Below are positions 13,885 through 25,113 of a stretch of 64,000 bases of DNA, in pieces. Position 1 is the first letter of the stretch, and every line of letters starts with the position of its first letter. The stretch comes from Chrysopilus asiliformis (taxonomy: Eukaryota; Arthropoda; Insecta; Diptera; Rhagionidae). Location: the NCBI GenBank assembly GCA_964034945.1, contig OZ035962.1, positions 107,766,034 through 107,830,033 of the forward strand, given 5' to 3'. A program made the translations under genes and the position numbers. The notes beneath the pieces were generated by a model that made no database searches, had not been told where the DNA came from, and worked only from the letters and a program-made list of their open reading frames with translations.

Positions 13885-16827
13885 TCGTGTGGCAATGCAC
13901 AATTTACGTCAGGCAGTAGCATAAAAACGCTAAGCACAACATAATGAATGAGCACAACAAATGAAGGGGGATGCGCGGTGGGAGGATTTTGACCGCGTAA
14001 CCATTTGTACGCAAGATTTTCAGCTTAGCGCCAAAGTCGTCGCCGTTATGCCGATTATATTTTCAATGAATGGCACGTCTTAATGGTTTGTTGAAAGAAA
14101 CAAATATCGTTGAAGGTGGCTCCTGCAATCATTCGAATTGTTTTCGATTCACACAATGTTTAGTTAGAAAAAAAAACGAATTAAACATTAACGACTGACA
14201 CCACCCTCCCTCAAATGTTCCTAAACATAACCCGATGTTTACATGATTTTTTTCCGTCATATAAGCAAATTGCGTTGACCAGGAACCAAAATCGAATTAA
14301 AATATTGAGAAATCATCACACACTGGGGTTAGCTCGAAAAAAAAATCCCAAAATCAAAAGAGGAAAAAAATATTTAAGAAAAATTCTATAATTAAATTTC
14401 AAGGTTATCTTAATTTAAACAAATATAATTTCCGACCAAATACAAACTACAAAAGCAAACAACGTGGCCATCAATTGTGAAATCATCCAAAATAGAAATA
14501 TTTAGAGGAGTATTTAAACACGATGAGTGTGAAATGTGAACATAAAACTGTACAAACGGTAAAAACTGGGGTGGCTGGGTGATTTTCGGGAAGCGGCACG
14601 TGCCAATCACTAAATTCAAAAGATTGTGCAATGATGATACACACAATGGCATCGATGCATTTCGCAACAATTTGGAATGTTTGGTTTTTCACGCGTTTGA
14701 TTTTTTTTTATTTTGGTAAAGAGTTCTGAGAACTTCGATTGTATTTTTAATTTAATCCCACTTCTGATTTCGCAAAAAGAAATTACTTTAACAATTCTTT
14801 AGCAAATTACCCTAGTTTTTAATTGCTGCTAATCGCCATTTGCAAATTTGAGTCTTCGGCAACATATTTTTACGCCCTTTTGAAATTGCATCCCACTTCT
14901 GATTTTTTCCCGATTTTTTTCTCGTCCAAAATTTTATTGATTGCAAATTTCAAAAGTAAACCCCCTTTCAAAATGATACAATGCCCATAATTCGATTATC
15001 TCGCCAACTGCAATATTTACTGACTGTGAGTAAAATCTTGACTGACTATATTTCCTTATCATCTCAAGTTATCTTACGCCCAAAAGAAGAAAAAAATTCC
15101 CCCATTATTTTTATATTTTGTTGATATTCAGATTTCTCGGTTTTTCCTCGCTAAGGCAAACAAAGAATCTGCTGCGTATTCATTTGTTAACTAAAAAACA
15201 ATGCTAACAAAAAAAAAATACATTTGAACTCGACACCGTATGAAAACGTCCTGAAAAGCACATTTTTATCGCATTCCAGTATCTCGCGATCGTCTATCCC
15301 TGATGTTTATTGCAAAAAAGCTCTCTAGCAAAAATACAATATTCCAACGCTGAAATGGATCAAATAAAGACACCCTCCCCGCATTATGTCTCGCTCTACT
15401 AGCCGTTCGCAATATTTAGCATTAAGTGTTGCTAGTCTTGTTGTTTCCAAGCGATATCAGTTTACGGTGTTACTATGGGACAGCAAACACTCCAACGCTA
15501 AATATTACTTAGAAATTGTGATTCTCGTCTAGAACGAACATCATCATCATACGCTAAATCAAGACTAGAAGGTCACTTTGCACACTCGTCAACAATGACG
15601 TTCTCCGCCCCGACTTTTTGAATTGTCTCCGCATTCTGCTTGAGTTCATGCTCAATATCCCGAAAAAATTCACCCGAAAACCCATTCGAACGTCGTAAAT
15701 TAGGGCTAATAAGTGGGACGTGTCTGGAGCAACACATGCAGACAGGGTAGGAATTTTTTTTTGCGGGCATCAAATTAAATAAGCAAATTCAAGGTTAATT
15801 GACGGTTCTATGAATTTGTGTGTGCGTGCCAATACACGTTGCCCCGCCGGCATGGCACACCGCAAGTTTTCGAAAAGCAAAAAAAAGCCCAGAGTTTTTT
15901 TTTGAGCGTTAGCGAGCCAAAGTTTGATACGGCTGAATGGTAGCGTATCAGAAAATCGGTGGAATCCATGGCTTCAGGAATTGGGCGAGTGCTCCATCAT
16001 GAATAAATGTTGCACATATACTACTTGGAGTTCGAGGTTGATTTACCGGGAACCAACATGTGGTCAAGTTACATTTCCATTGATTCGCTTCAATTTCCCG
16101 CCGCTTCCTTCCGTCGACACTTGTGGTCTACCTTTTATGCTGTTTGCCCTCCAACAAAACCTAAGGGCGAACACACAATACTAGCGGACGTACTCGTATT
16201 TTGCGATCCATTCTAGCGCCCAACGCTGATAAGCACACACTTGGCGATAACAGCAATAAGTGAGTAACTTTTGTATAAGAAATAACCTTGATGAGAATAA
16301 ATAAAATTCCTTCCTTGTCCCCCGCGCATCAACGTCGCTCGCTAGCGTGTTTCCACAAACAGTGAAACATACGCCTTGGCCGTGGAAATTATTCTGTTCC
16401 GCGGTGTTGTGTGCTAATATTTGCTCAAAGTCGTCGAGGCCATTGCTGTCGTTGTTATATCGAAGCCTCTTATTTATTTTAGAACTGCCTCCCCTTCTCT
16501 AATTGACGTAATTGAACAAGGTTTATGCGTAGATACTGTAATACATACTTGTGGAAGCACGGCGAAGAACGAATCTTGCCGGGTTCCGCAAGGCGGGGCG
16601 AAAGCACTGTGAGATTCACCTATGTTCGATTCATTCGGCCATAGTTTGGTTCATCAAGCATAAATCATGGCATTGCCGAAATTTTCGTAAAACGAAGTGG
16701 TGTGCGTGTGAAAAGAACAAGCGCGGGGAAGAAAAACCACAAGCGACAACGACGTCGTCGACGACCAGCGACAAGATTCTTTTTTTTTCGACAAAAGTCT
16801 CGATGCCAACCTTGAACTCCGGTTCGT

Positions 16828-16836
16828 CGACCTTGA
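16828..16836 (-). promoter_or_regulatory. Ftz-F1-like half-site, minus strand
   Basis: CGACCTTGA on the plus strand reads TCAAGGTCG on the minus strand, again fitting YCAAGGYCR. It is about 390 bases upstream of the last coding exon. Confidence 0.25.
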
Positions 16837-17227
16837 GCGATAATTCTGGCTTGCTTCTGAATATGATTTAAGTGTATCGCCATCGTAGTTTTTTTTTGTG
16901 TGCTTTTTGCAAAATGATTCCATTAGCTACGAATATATACGGCTTTGTTCGATCATCACCACAAATTCAGATTACTTACGGGTATTTCTTGTTTTCTTTT
17001 ATCACAGATTCTTGTATGCTAGTCGCCTTATCGCTTCTCGATCCCTTTTTTCGATTCTTCTATTCCTTCCACTTAACCTTGCTAATAAAGACGGGGTCAC
17101 TCACTGTCTACCAAGCGACAAACACACATACACACATCGACTTTGTTCCAAGAAATTTGAACAAAAAAAAATCTGTCTCTAAAAATGATTGAAAGAATTA
17201 ACATAGAATTTTTTTCCTCCATTACAG

Positions 17228-19357
17228 GCATGCCCTCTGAATCCAGCACCTGAACTACAATCTGAACAGGAATTCTCCCAGCGGTTTGCACACGTGATCC
17301 GCGGTGTCATTGACTTTGCCGGCATGATACCTGGCTTCCAGCTACTAACACAAGATGATAAATTCACGCTGTTGAAGGCGGGCCTCTTTGACGCCCTTTT
17401 CGTACGACTGATCTGCATGTTCGATTCATCGATCAACAGCATTATTTGCCTAAATGGACAAGTTATGCGACGTGACGCGATCCAGAATGGTGCAAACGCA
17501 CGATTCCTTGTCGATTCAACATTTAATTTCGCCGAGCGTATGAACTCGATGAATCTGACTGATACAGAAATCGGTCTGTTCTGTGCAATCGTACTGATCA
17601 CACCTGATCGTCCTGGCCTCAGAAATATCGAACTAATTGAGAAGATGTACTCACGATTGAAGGCGTGCCTGCAGACAGTTATCACGCAAAATCGTCCCGA
17701 TCAACCGGAATTCATGTCGGAATTGCTTAAAACGCTCCCAGATTTACGAACGTTGAGCACGTTACACACTGAGAAATTGGTGGTATTCCGCACTGAGCAT
17801 AAGGAGTTGCTGCGCCAACAAATGTGGTCGATGGATGACGATCAACCATCGAAGAGTCCAGGATCGAGCACTTGGGACAATAATGCAATGGAAGATATCG
17901 CGAAATCCCCAATGGGATCGGTTTCTAGTACGGAATCCGGTGATCTTGAATATTCGCAATCGTCTTTGGCGTCATCAGCACCATTGTTGGCGGCCACACT
18001 ATCCGGAGCCTGTCCTCTACGCCATCGCGCGAATTCCGGCTCATCAGCTGAAGATATTGACATTGTCGGATCTCATGCGCATCTCACACAGAACGGCCTG
18101 ACGATAACGCCAGTCGCCCGAACACACCCGCACGCGCACTTGGCGAGCAGATACAGGAAACTGGACTCCCCAACGGATTCCGGTATTGAAAGTGGCAACG
18201 AGAAAGCCGAATCCACAAAGACTGTTAGCAGTGGAGGAGGTTCGTCCTGTTCCAGCCCCAGATCCAGCGTCGATGATGTCCTCGATGAGCACGCAACCAA
18301 TTCCCATACACAGACCAATGGCTCCAAGAGGCAAATCGTCGAAGACATGCCAGTGCTGAAGCGAGTGTTGCAGGCTCCACCTCTGTACGATACCAACTCC
18401 TTGATGGATGAAGCGTACAAGCCGCACAAGAAATTCCGCGCTTTGAGACATCGTGAGGTCGATACGACTGAACCTGAACCGAATGTCCAGCCCACCGCTG
18501 TCCAGATTATGAGCGTCCGTCAGCCATCGCCTGTTCAGCAGCAACAGAGCCAACTGCATATGCATTTAACACGGAATACCGGTTCGAATAACAGTGACCG
18601 AAGTAGTAGCAATGGCCACCATCATCACCATCATAATCAGCATTCGACATTGTCGAGTACGCATTCGGTACTCGCCAAATCCCTGATGGAAGAGCCTCGA
18701 ATGACCCCCGAACAGATGAAACGCACTGACATCATTCAGAACTACATAATGCGCGACCAGCCACAAAACAACGGACTCCTGGTGTGCGCGAGTCCTGGAC
18801 AGCACTGTCCGTACACAACCACCTCGCCCGCCTCATCGTCGTCCAGTTCGAATTCGAATTGTTCGTCACCATCGACAACAACTGTTACGATTGCATCCCC
18901 ACCACCGCCGCATGCATTGAGATGGCAGGGCCATAGTGTGATTACAACGACAACGCTAAGACAGCAGACCCCATCGCCAAGTAGTATTGTAGCGGGCAGC
19001 AGTAGCAGCACTCCATCAACAACTCCGAATGGCTACTTCCAATCACCGCATTCGACATCAGTATCCCCACCGCGTCCATCGCCATCGGCACAGTCGCCGC
19101 GTCTGCTTGAATTGCAGGTCGATATCGCCGACTCTCAGCAGCCTCTGAATCTGTCCAAGAAGTCACCGACACCACCACCACCTCCACATCAAGCAACAGC
19201 TGGCAGCAAATCGCTAGCGAGATCCGTTGCCAGTTTCCCAGTAGCTGCTGATGTTACCGTTACAGCGGCAGCGGCATCATCACCCGGATTGGGCGGACCA
19301 GTAACAGTGCCAGCGGTCCCTTCACCATCACTGCACAAAGTTCTGCTTGAAGCGTAA
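17228..19357 (+). CDS. E75: E75 nuclear receptor, terminal exon (ligand-binding and F domains)
   Basis: The exon starts in phase 0 after TTACAG and encodes 709 residues to a TAA stop. Residues 1-200 are the ligand-binding domain, opening ACPLNPAPELQSEQEFSQRF and containing the nuclear-receptor signature FTLLKAGLFDALFVR. The His codon at 17765-17767 in STLHTEKLVVF aligns with a known haem-ligand His of human Rev-erb beta, consistent with E75 being a haem/NO-responsive repressor. After an Arg-Gln-Gln-Met-Trp end there is no typical activating helix 12. The rest is a long Ser/Pro/Gln/His-rich F domain with a six-His run (about 18616-18636). It keeps Drosophila-like blocks such as KRQIVEDMPVLKRVLQAPPL, MTPEQMKRTDIIQNY and ELQVDIADSQQPLNLSKKSP. 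PLNLSKK (19142-19162) resembles a CtBP-binding motif. The C-terminus HKVLLEA is complete. No frameshift is seen. Partner exon: 6328-6566. Confidence 0.97.
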   Translation, partial: ACPLNPAPELQSEQEFSQRFAHVIRGVIDFAGMIPGFQLLTQDDKFTLLKAGLFDALFVRLICMFDSSINSIICLNGQVMRRDAIQNGANARFLVDSTFNFAERMNSMNLTDTEIGLFCAIVLITPDRPGLRNIELIEKMYSRLKACLQTVITQNRPDQPEFMSELLKTLPDLRTLSTLHTEKLVVFRTEHKELLRQQMWSMDDDQPSKSPGSSTWDNNAMEDIAKSPMGSVSSTESGDLEYSQSSLASSAPLLAATLSGACPLRHRANSGSSAEDIDIVGSHAHLTQNGLTITPVARTHPHAHLASRYRKLDSPTDSGIESGNEKAESTKTVSSGGGSSCSSPRSSVDDVLDEHATNSHTQTNGSKRQIVEDMPVLKRVLQAPPLYDTNSLMDEAYKPHKKFRALRHREVDTTEPEPNVQPTAVQIMSVRQPSPVQQQQSQLHMHLTRNTGSNNSDRSSSNGHHHHHHNQHSTLSSTHSVLAKSLMEEPRMTPEQMKRTDIIQNYIMRDQPQNNGLLVCASPGQHCPYTTTSPASSSSSSNSNCSSPSTTTVTIASPPPPHALRWQGHSVITTTTLRQQTPSPSSIVAGSSSSTPSTTPNGYFQSPHSTSVSPPRPSPSAQSPRLLELQVDIADSQQPLNLSKKSPTPPPPPHQATAGSKSLARSVASFPVAADVTVTAAAASSPGLGGPVTVPAVPSPSLHKVLLEA

Positions 19358-22300
19358 CATCACAATCATCGATGATCTCAATCTGTAAAGCAACACAAAC
19401 AAACAAATCGCATCAATGTTGCCGACGACGCGTATTCAGATATCGGTCGGCAACGTGTCGCTGACAAAAATGCTGCAGCTGCAAATGTCTGGTGCTCATT
19501 TTATCGAAACACTCCTATCGAGGTAGAGAGCGGTTCAATTGTTAGACGGACGGGTGAGGTACGCGTATTAATGAAGTGAAACAACTAAAAGCTAAATCTG
19601 AATACAGAATGGAAAACTTTAAACAAAAAAACTTTTTTTTTGTCCACTAAAAATCAACAGTAAATCATCTTTAAGGAGGTCGAACACGTTGAGGAAATAG
19701 TAAGGTAAAAAAACCTAAATTTTTACTAAAATTTTTTAAATCAAAAACAGAGTAGGAAACAAACAAAAAAAAACAATTGATGAAGCTTTATGCGTATGTT
19801 TGATGTCGTTGTATTTGTCTCAGTGTTAATGGCTGCAACATTTCCCCCACTTGATTGCGTAGCGGAAAACATTTTTTTTTCAACACAGTTCTGCTCTGGC
19901 AACACTGTTTAATGTTGCCGTTTATAAAACAGCTTGAAATTTTCTACCAAGTGTTGCCAGTGGGGCGTTTTCTTTTGCACGAATCCAGTGGGTTAAATGT
20001 TGAGCAAAAAAATTGTACAAAAAACAAAAAATGTTTTTTAACTTTAAGTTAATTATTTAAAAAGCAAAACAAAAAATATGAAAAAAAAACCCAAATGGCT
20101 AGTTGTAAGGTAGCAAAATCAGTTTTAGATTTAACTGTAAATACTGAATAGATGAAAAATAATAATTTGAAAACAAAATAAAATGTACTAGAGATCTCTT
20201 CCTCAAATCTAAAATGAAAAGAAAAAAAATCTAAATTAAAATTTTGACAAAAATTACCATTAATCCATTTTTATTTTCATGGTTGTAAATATTACAAAGT
20301 TTTCAGTGAAACGAAATTAGTAAACTATTAATTTAGAAACGTTTTGGCTAAAGAAGAAAGTATTGTAAATTTAAAAAAAAAGTGTGTTTGAAAAATAAAT
20401 TTAATGGTCAGAAAAAACAAAAAATTTTCTCTAAATTATTTATCGGTGAAAAAACCCCCCCAAAAAAAAATCGATGTTGTAATAATCATAAAATTTAAAC
20501 ATTGTGAAGAAGAGAAATGAAAAATACATATTTTTAAAAATAAAAGAAAAATTGATTATTGTAAAATATAGATTTGATGCAGAAAAAACAAAACCCAGAA
20601 ATTTTAAGACAAAAAAATTTTTAAACATAAAAAGAAATTATTGACAAGGAAAAAAACAAAGAAAACAAATTGCTCTATGTACATAAAAAAACCATTTAAA
20701 AAAATTATTAATAATTGTGTATTTTGTGCGTCACTTTAATCAGAGGAATAAAAAAATATAATTGTGTAAAAAAAATTATTTGAAAGAAAAAAACAAACAA
20801 GAATCCGACAATTTTGTCGAAAAAAATTTTTTGGTGGCATTAAAAAACATTCAAAAAGTAACGGAGATAAGTTTGTTGCTAAGGAAGCAGCTTTAATTTG
20901 TTAAAAATGAAGAAAATTAATTGCCAAAAAAACTGAACTACATTTCGAGAAAAAAAACTGTGTGATTGAGAAATGATCATGAAACGAAGCGTGGTTGGTT
21001 TTTTGTTTTAACAAAAATTTACAAATTCTGCAGGGCTTTTTTTTTCTTCTAAAAATTCAGATTTACGTTTTAAAATGTTAATTTCTTGTGAAAATTCTTT
21101 AATTTTTTGAATTCACAACCGAAAACTTGCTTCAAAAATTCAAGTATTTTTCCATTAAATTTTTCAAAAACAATCTTAAATCCCTCCAAATTGAATAAAA
21201 GATCTGAAAATTTCACAAACATCATAAATTCATGATAATTTTGTTTCTTTTGAAACCAATTCCTAAAGCAAAAACAAAAATAGTTTTTTTTTTCAAATGT
21301 AAATAAATGATTTTTTATCTATTTTTAATTGTTATATTTGATTGTTTATAGTTTTCATTTTTTTTTATACATAATCATAAATAAAGAGGCCGGATTTAAA
21401 TATATAAGTAAAACAAAAATTGAAAAAAAAAGAAATTAATGAAACTCTGAACAACGATTGAATGTAATTCAAGTTTTTCATGTTTTTTATGGTCATGTCG
21501 TTCATTTTTAAATCATTTTCAGACACATAACTACTGCCAGTGGCGTGATTAGGGTCACTGACTCCGATTTCCTCTGGGAATGCAGAAAAACAAAGGTTTT
21601 GCGCAAAAAACACAAGTTTTCAAGTGAAATTGCAAAAAATATTTTGTGAAAATCACCCCCCCCCCCCCCCTCTTTAAAATCAGCTCCTGAAATCGAAGAG
21701 GGGTTGGAGGGGCGGTTTTTCGCAACAAAAATCAGGCAGTTAGAAGAAAACCATTATTTACCAAAAAAAACGACCCTAAAGGGGCCTCCACACGTTCAAT
21801 ATTACTTGACAATTTTACTTGAATGACTCATGTTTCAAGTAACATTGATCGTTTCGATGCCCTTCAATGTTACGTTTGCAGGCAATTTCCATCATTGTTA
21901 CTTGACGATAATTTTCATCAATAATACTTGTCAAGTAACATTGAACGTGTGGAGGCTCCTTAAAGGTTTTGATAGCCATTTCGGCTGCGCCACTAGATCT
22001 GTTTGTCAGATTTGAATTTTATTTGCACATACCCACATACACCATTGAAACTTGTTATACCGATGCTGATAAAAAGGACCAATAATTTCATTTTTCTATA
22101 CTTGAAAATCATTTTTTTCTTAATCATAATTCATTCATTGTTACTGTTTACTGTTCAAACTTATTTCATTTCCCATTAAAATCATTTTCTTTCTCATTTT
22201 CATTTGTTTTCTAAGTTTTATCACACAAAAAAAAACGAGGCAATCAATCGATAAATATTTAGGGTCGCAATTACGTAATTCTTATGTAGCTGTGACTTAA

Positions 22301-23700
22301 ATGTACCTCGATTGACTAAATAGAAACGATAATAATACTGAACAGAATTCAAATAGAGCTGAAATCCATTTTTTTAGTAATTAACCATTAATTAAAATAT
22401 CATTATCACATATTTAACATTATTACAAATAAAAAAAAAACATGAAAGAGTATGAATACAAGTAATAAATATTTATAATCTTATGTGCATATTTGAACAG
22501 TTGTTTTTTTCTACGTAAAAGAAAAAATATACAGAAAAAAACATTTAAATGCCGTAATATGTTATAGTTTTTATTTAAAAAAGAAACTACACATACATTG
22601 ATTTTTTTTTTCTTAAATGAAATCAACAAAATAATATATTAAACATAGTAGAGAACATTGTATAATTTTATAAAACAAAAAAAAACTTTAATTAAGACAG
22701 AATGAAAACTTCAATTTTTTATGAAGGGTTGCATGATTGAAAGCGGAAGCGAGAAACCATACATTTTTTTTATTATTAAAAGAAATGAGAAAAACGTACT
22801 ATTCTGAAAGAAAAAACAATTTTTTTTTATTATTATTTTTTGCTATTATTATTATGTTTTTTCTGGTTAGTTTTTTTTTTATTAAAAAAAGCAAATATTT
22901 TTTTTTAATTATTATACTTATTATTGTATTTTGTACTAAGATATTTATTTTTAAGTAACTTTTATTATATGATTGATAAATTGATATACAAATAAAATAA
23001 ATATTAAAAAATTAAAACATTTCTTTTATTTCAAAATCAGTGATTTTGTTTTCTTGAGATGAAACTTTATTATTATTATTAAAATATTACAACAAAAAAC
23101 AACAAGTTATAAGAATAAAAACAAGATATTTTTGTTTTTCTTCAAAACATTTATATATGATAAATATATATTTTTTTTTAAATTAAATAAAAATTATTTA
23201 AAAAATATATCATCGTAAAATTTAAGTAATCAAAATGAGAAAAAAAAAAATTAAAAAAATAAAACAAGTAAAAAAATTATTAAGTATATGATGAAAAACA
23301 ATTGAATTTAATTAAATATTAATTAATTATTGCAGAAACAATGATTATTATGATTATGATGATGATGATGAATAATGAAATGTGCATAACAAGTCTAAGT
23401 AAGAAATAATTTGCAAAATATACAAAACAAAAAATCGAAAAAAAATTAAAAAGAATTAATTATAAAATAAATGAGAGATGAAAGTGAAGATAAAATTTTT
23501 AAATTTTAAGTAAGTGAAAAAGAAATGTTTTATTACTATTTAATTACATCATAATGTGAGAAAAAAAGGCAAGCAAACAACAACAAAAAAATGAACTTTT
23601 TTGAAGAAAAAAAAATACCACACAAAACAAAAAAAAAATACAAAAAAAAATATAAAGATGATAAATAAAAAAACTATGTTATTTTGAAAAAATGAAAAAT
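19358..23700 (+). other. E75: E75 3' UTR and AT-rich downstream tract
   Basis: After the stop codon the sequence becomes extremely AT-rich, with long A and T runs, for about 4.3 kb. Several AATAAA-type signals are present (for example near 20172, 20393, 20746, 22993 and 23664), and AUUUA/UAUUUAU-like elements recur, as in 3' UTRs of short-lived hormone-response mRNAs. I cannot tell which polyadenylation site is used. A 15-base C run sits at 21656-21670 and a MITE at 21781-21960, so the transcript may end before the MITE. Open frames here are short and low-complexity; I consider none real. Confidence 0.55.
21781..21960. mobile_element. MITE, 180 bp, TIR GGGGCCTCCACACGTTCAAT
   Basis: The left end and the reverse complement of the right end (CGTGTGGAGGCTCC) match over about 30 bases, including ACACGTTCAATNTTACTTGACAA. 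TAAA borders both sides and may be the target duplication. The interior has further copies of the TTACTTGA/TCAAGTAA word, so the whole element can fold. It carries no coding capacity. Superfamily not assigned. Confidence 0.7.
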
Positions 23701-23990
23701 TAGTGTTTTATTTCATAATCATCTTCATTTCTTCTAGATTATTTTCTTTGGTTGGTTTGGATTGTCATGATTTGGCTGTTCTTTTTGTGGTGTGTTTCAG
23801 TAGTGATTTTCAACGGTGCTTTGGGTTTTCAGTTGGTTTTTCAGACTTTTCAGGAAGTCTTTCAGTTTAAAGATATTAAAAAGTAAAAGGTAAGCAATAC
23901 AATAGAATGCATGAAAAGGTAAGCTTTCCAAGAGAAGAGTGTGTAAAATAATCTCACATGAGTGTGTTTTGCATATTTGGTGATCAGTTA

Positions 23991-24232
23991 TTGACTGTGT
24001 TTACATTAGGACACATTTTGAGGCGGCACGTCATTCCTCATTTCTCTGTCACGTGCACACGGTTCGCTTCATCTCCATTCGCTAAACCGGTTTCATCAAC
24101 AAAACTAAACGAAACAGGTCTCAACAACCAGACTCAAACCGGTTTGCGACTGGTTTCCCTCCCCACTGCGTCCCTCACCATCACTTCGCCGGAGGCGGCA
24201 CTCAAAATGAGTCCTAACGTAAACACAGTCAT
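23991..24232. mobile_element. MITE, 242 bp, TTA target
   Basis: The ends are inverted repeats of about 35 bases (TTGACTGTGTTTACATTAGG at the left, ATGACTGTGTTTACGTTAGG read from the right), and TTA flanks each side (23988-23990 and 24233-24235). A 3-bp TTA duplication suggests a PIF/Harbinger-driven MITE. It stands 11 bases from the Helitron at 24244. Confidence 0.65.
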
Positions 24233-24243
24233 TTAGTGTTCAA

Positions 24244-24270
24244 TCATACTAATATATAAAAATGAGTTGG

Positions 24271-24301
<31 letters not shown>

Positions 24302-24772
24302 TCCTCTTTCACGCAAAAACGGCTGAACCGAATGACTTGAAATTTGGCATGAGTGTCTGTGGTACTCCTGGTTCCAACATAGGCATACGGAAAAGTAGCG
24401 CGAGCGATGGGGGGAGTAAGGGGAGGGGGTAAATTGATTTCGAAACTTAGTTTTTGCGCTATGTTACTCTTTCGAGGGGAAACTACTGAACCGATTGGGC
24501 TGAAGCTTGGCATAGATGTTCGTTGGGGGGTCCAGCCCCAGCATAGACGCATTAAAAAGTAGCCCGAGAGGTGGGGGGAGTAAGGGGAGGGGGGTAAAGT
24601 AATACCGGATGCAAGTGCTGGAATTTTTTGTTAGTTCGTTAATCATTTTCCGAAGAGAAAAAACTAACGAACAGCATACAGGCTACCTAATTTTTAACCA
24701 ACTGAATTTAGTTTTCCTAAGTTTTTTTTCTGTTGACTCTTTTAGCCGGGCGAAGCCGGGTCCAAATTCTAG
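24244..24772 (+). mobile_element. non-autonomous Helitron, complete, 529 bp
   Basis: It begins TCATACTAATATATAAAAAT and ends CTAG, inserted exactly between A (24243) and T (24773) with no target duplication, the Helitron signature. A GTCT microsatellite follows the 5' end. Two similar internal modules begin CACGCAAAAACGGCTGAACC and then a related GGGGAAACTACTGAACCGAT. A GC-rich CCGGGCGAAGCCGGG segment with hairpin potential lies shortly before the CTAG end. It has no Rep/helicase gene. A second, truncated copy with the same 5' end lies at 54184-54484 on the minus strand. Confidence 0.88.
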
Positions 24773-24773
24773 T

Positions 24774-25111
24774 AGACTATAAAACGACAAACAATATACA
24801 GATGGTCAGCGCTAGAAGAAAATCGTGTTATATGAAACCAAATCTAGAGAGCTTTCAGAAAACAAAATACTTTTGCATCGGTGAGATAGTTTGCTTCACT
24901 TCAGTTCAATTCTCTTGCCCGGAGAGCATTAAAAGCTTTTGCAAAAGGAAGAAAACAAAATTAAAATTTTAAAATTTTTGAAAAACTCACAATTAAAAAA
25001 AATCCTTAAAAAAAACTCCGGACTAAAAAAAATATTTAAAAAAAGATAAAATAATAGATTCATTGGAGTGTGTTTCATGACAGCCTTGCTACACCAATCC
25101 GGGACAAAAGA
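24774..25111. other. unique AT-rich spacer
   Basis: Between the Helitron and the next MITE I see only AT-rich sequence and a short GGGACAAAAG word shared with a dispersed repeat family described elsewhere in this window. The 79-codon frame across it begins inside the Helitron and is not a gene. Confidence 0.5.
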
Positions 25112-25113
25112 TA

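Larger units (their letters stand above)
6567..17227 (+). other. E75: E75 intron, 10.7 kb
   Basis: The intron is bounded by GTAAGT at 6567 and by TTACAG ending at 17227. It is AT-rich with patches of more balanced composition near 12.6-13.5 kb and 15.9-16.9 kb. Small AT/GT microsatellites lie near 6590 and 6665, and a G-run cluster lies at 8588-8616. Five matches to YCAAGGYCR are listed separately. I found no convincing coding exon inside. Frames of 60-106 codons, such as those at 15924-16216 and 16551-16871, show no recognisable domain or splice context. No transposon with clear termini was seen here, in contrast to the DNA downstream of the gene. Confidence 0.9.

Noticed and set aside
18044..18565. 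173-codon minus-strand frame antisense to E75
   Set aside because: It lies opposite conserved E75 coding sequence and is open only because of E75 codon use.
21536..21997. hAT-like ends CAGTGGCG and CGCCACTA
   Set aside because: Only seven to eight bases match and no 8-bp target duplication is present; the MITE inside has its own ends.
24271..24302. GTCT array as a stand-alone microsatellite or CRISPR-like repeat
   Set aside because: It is part of the Helitron 5' region and also present, shorter, in the second copy; there are no spacers.
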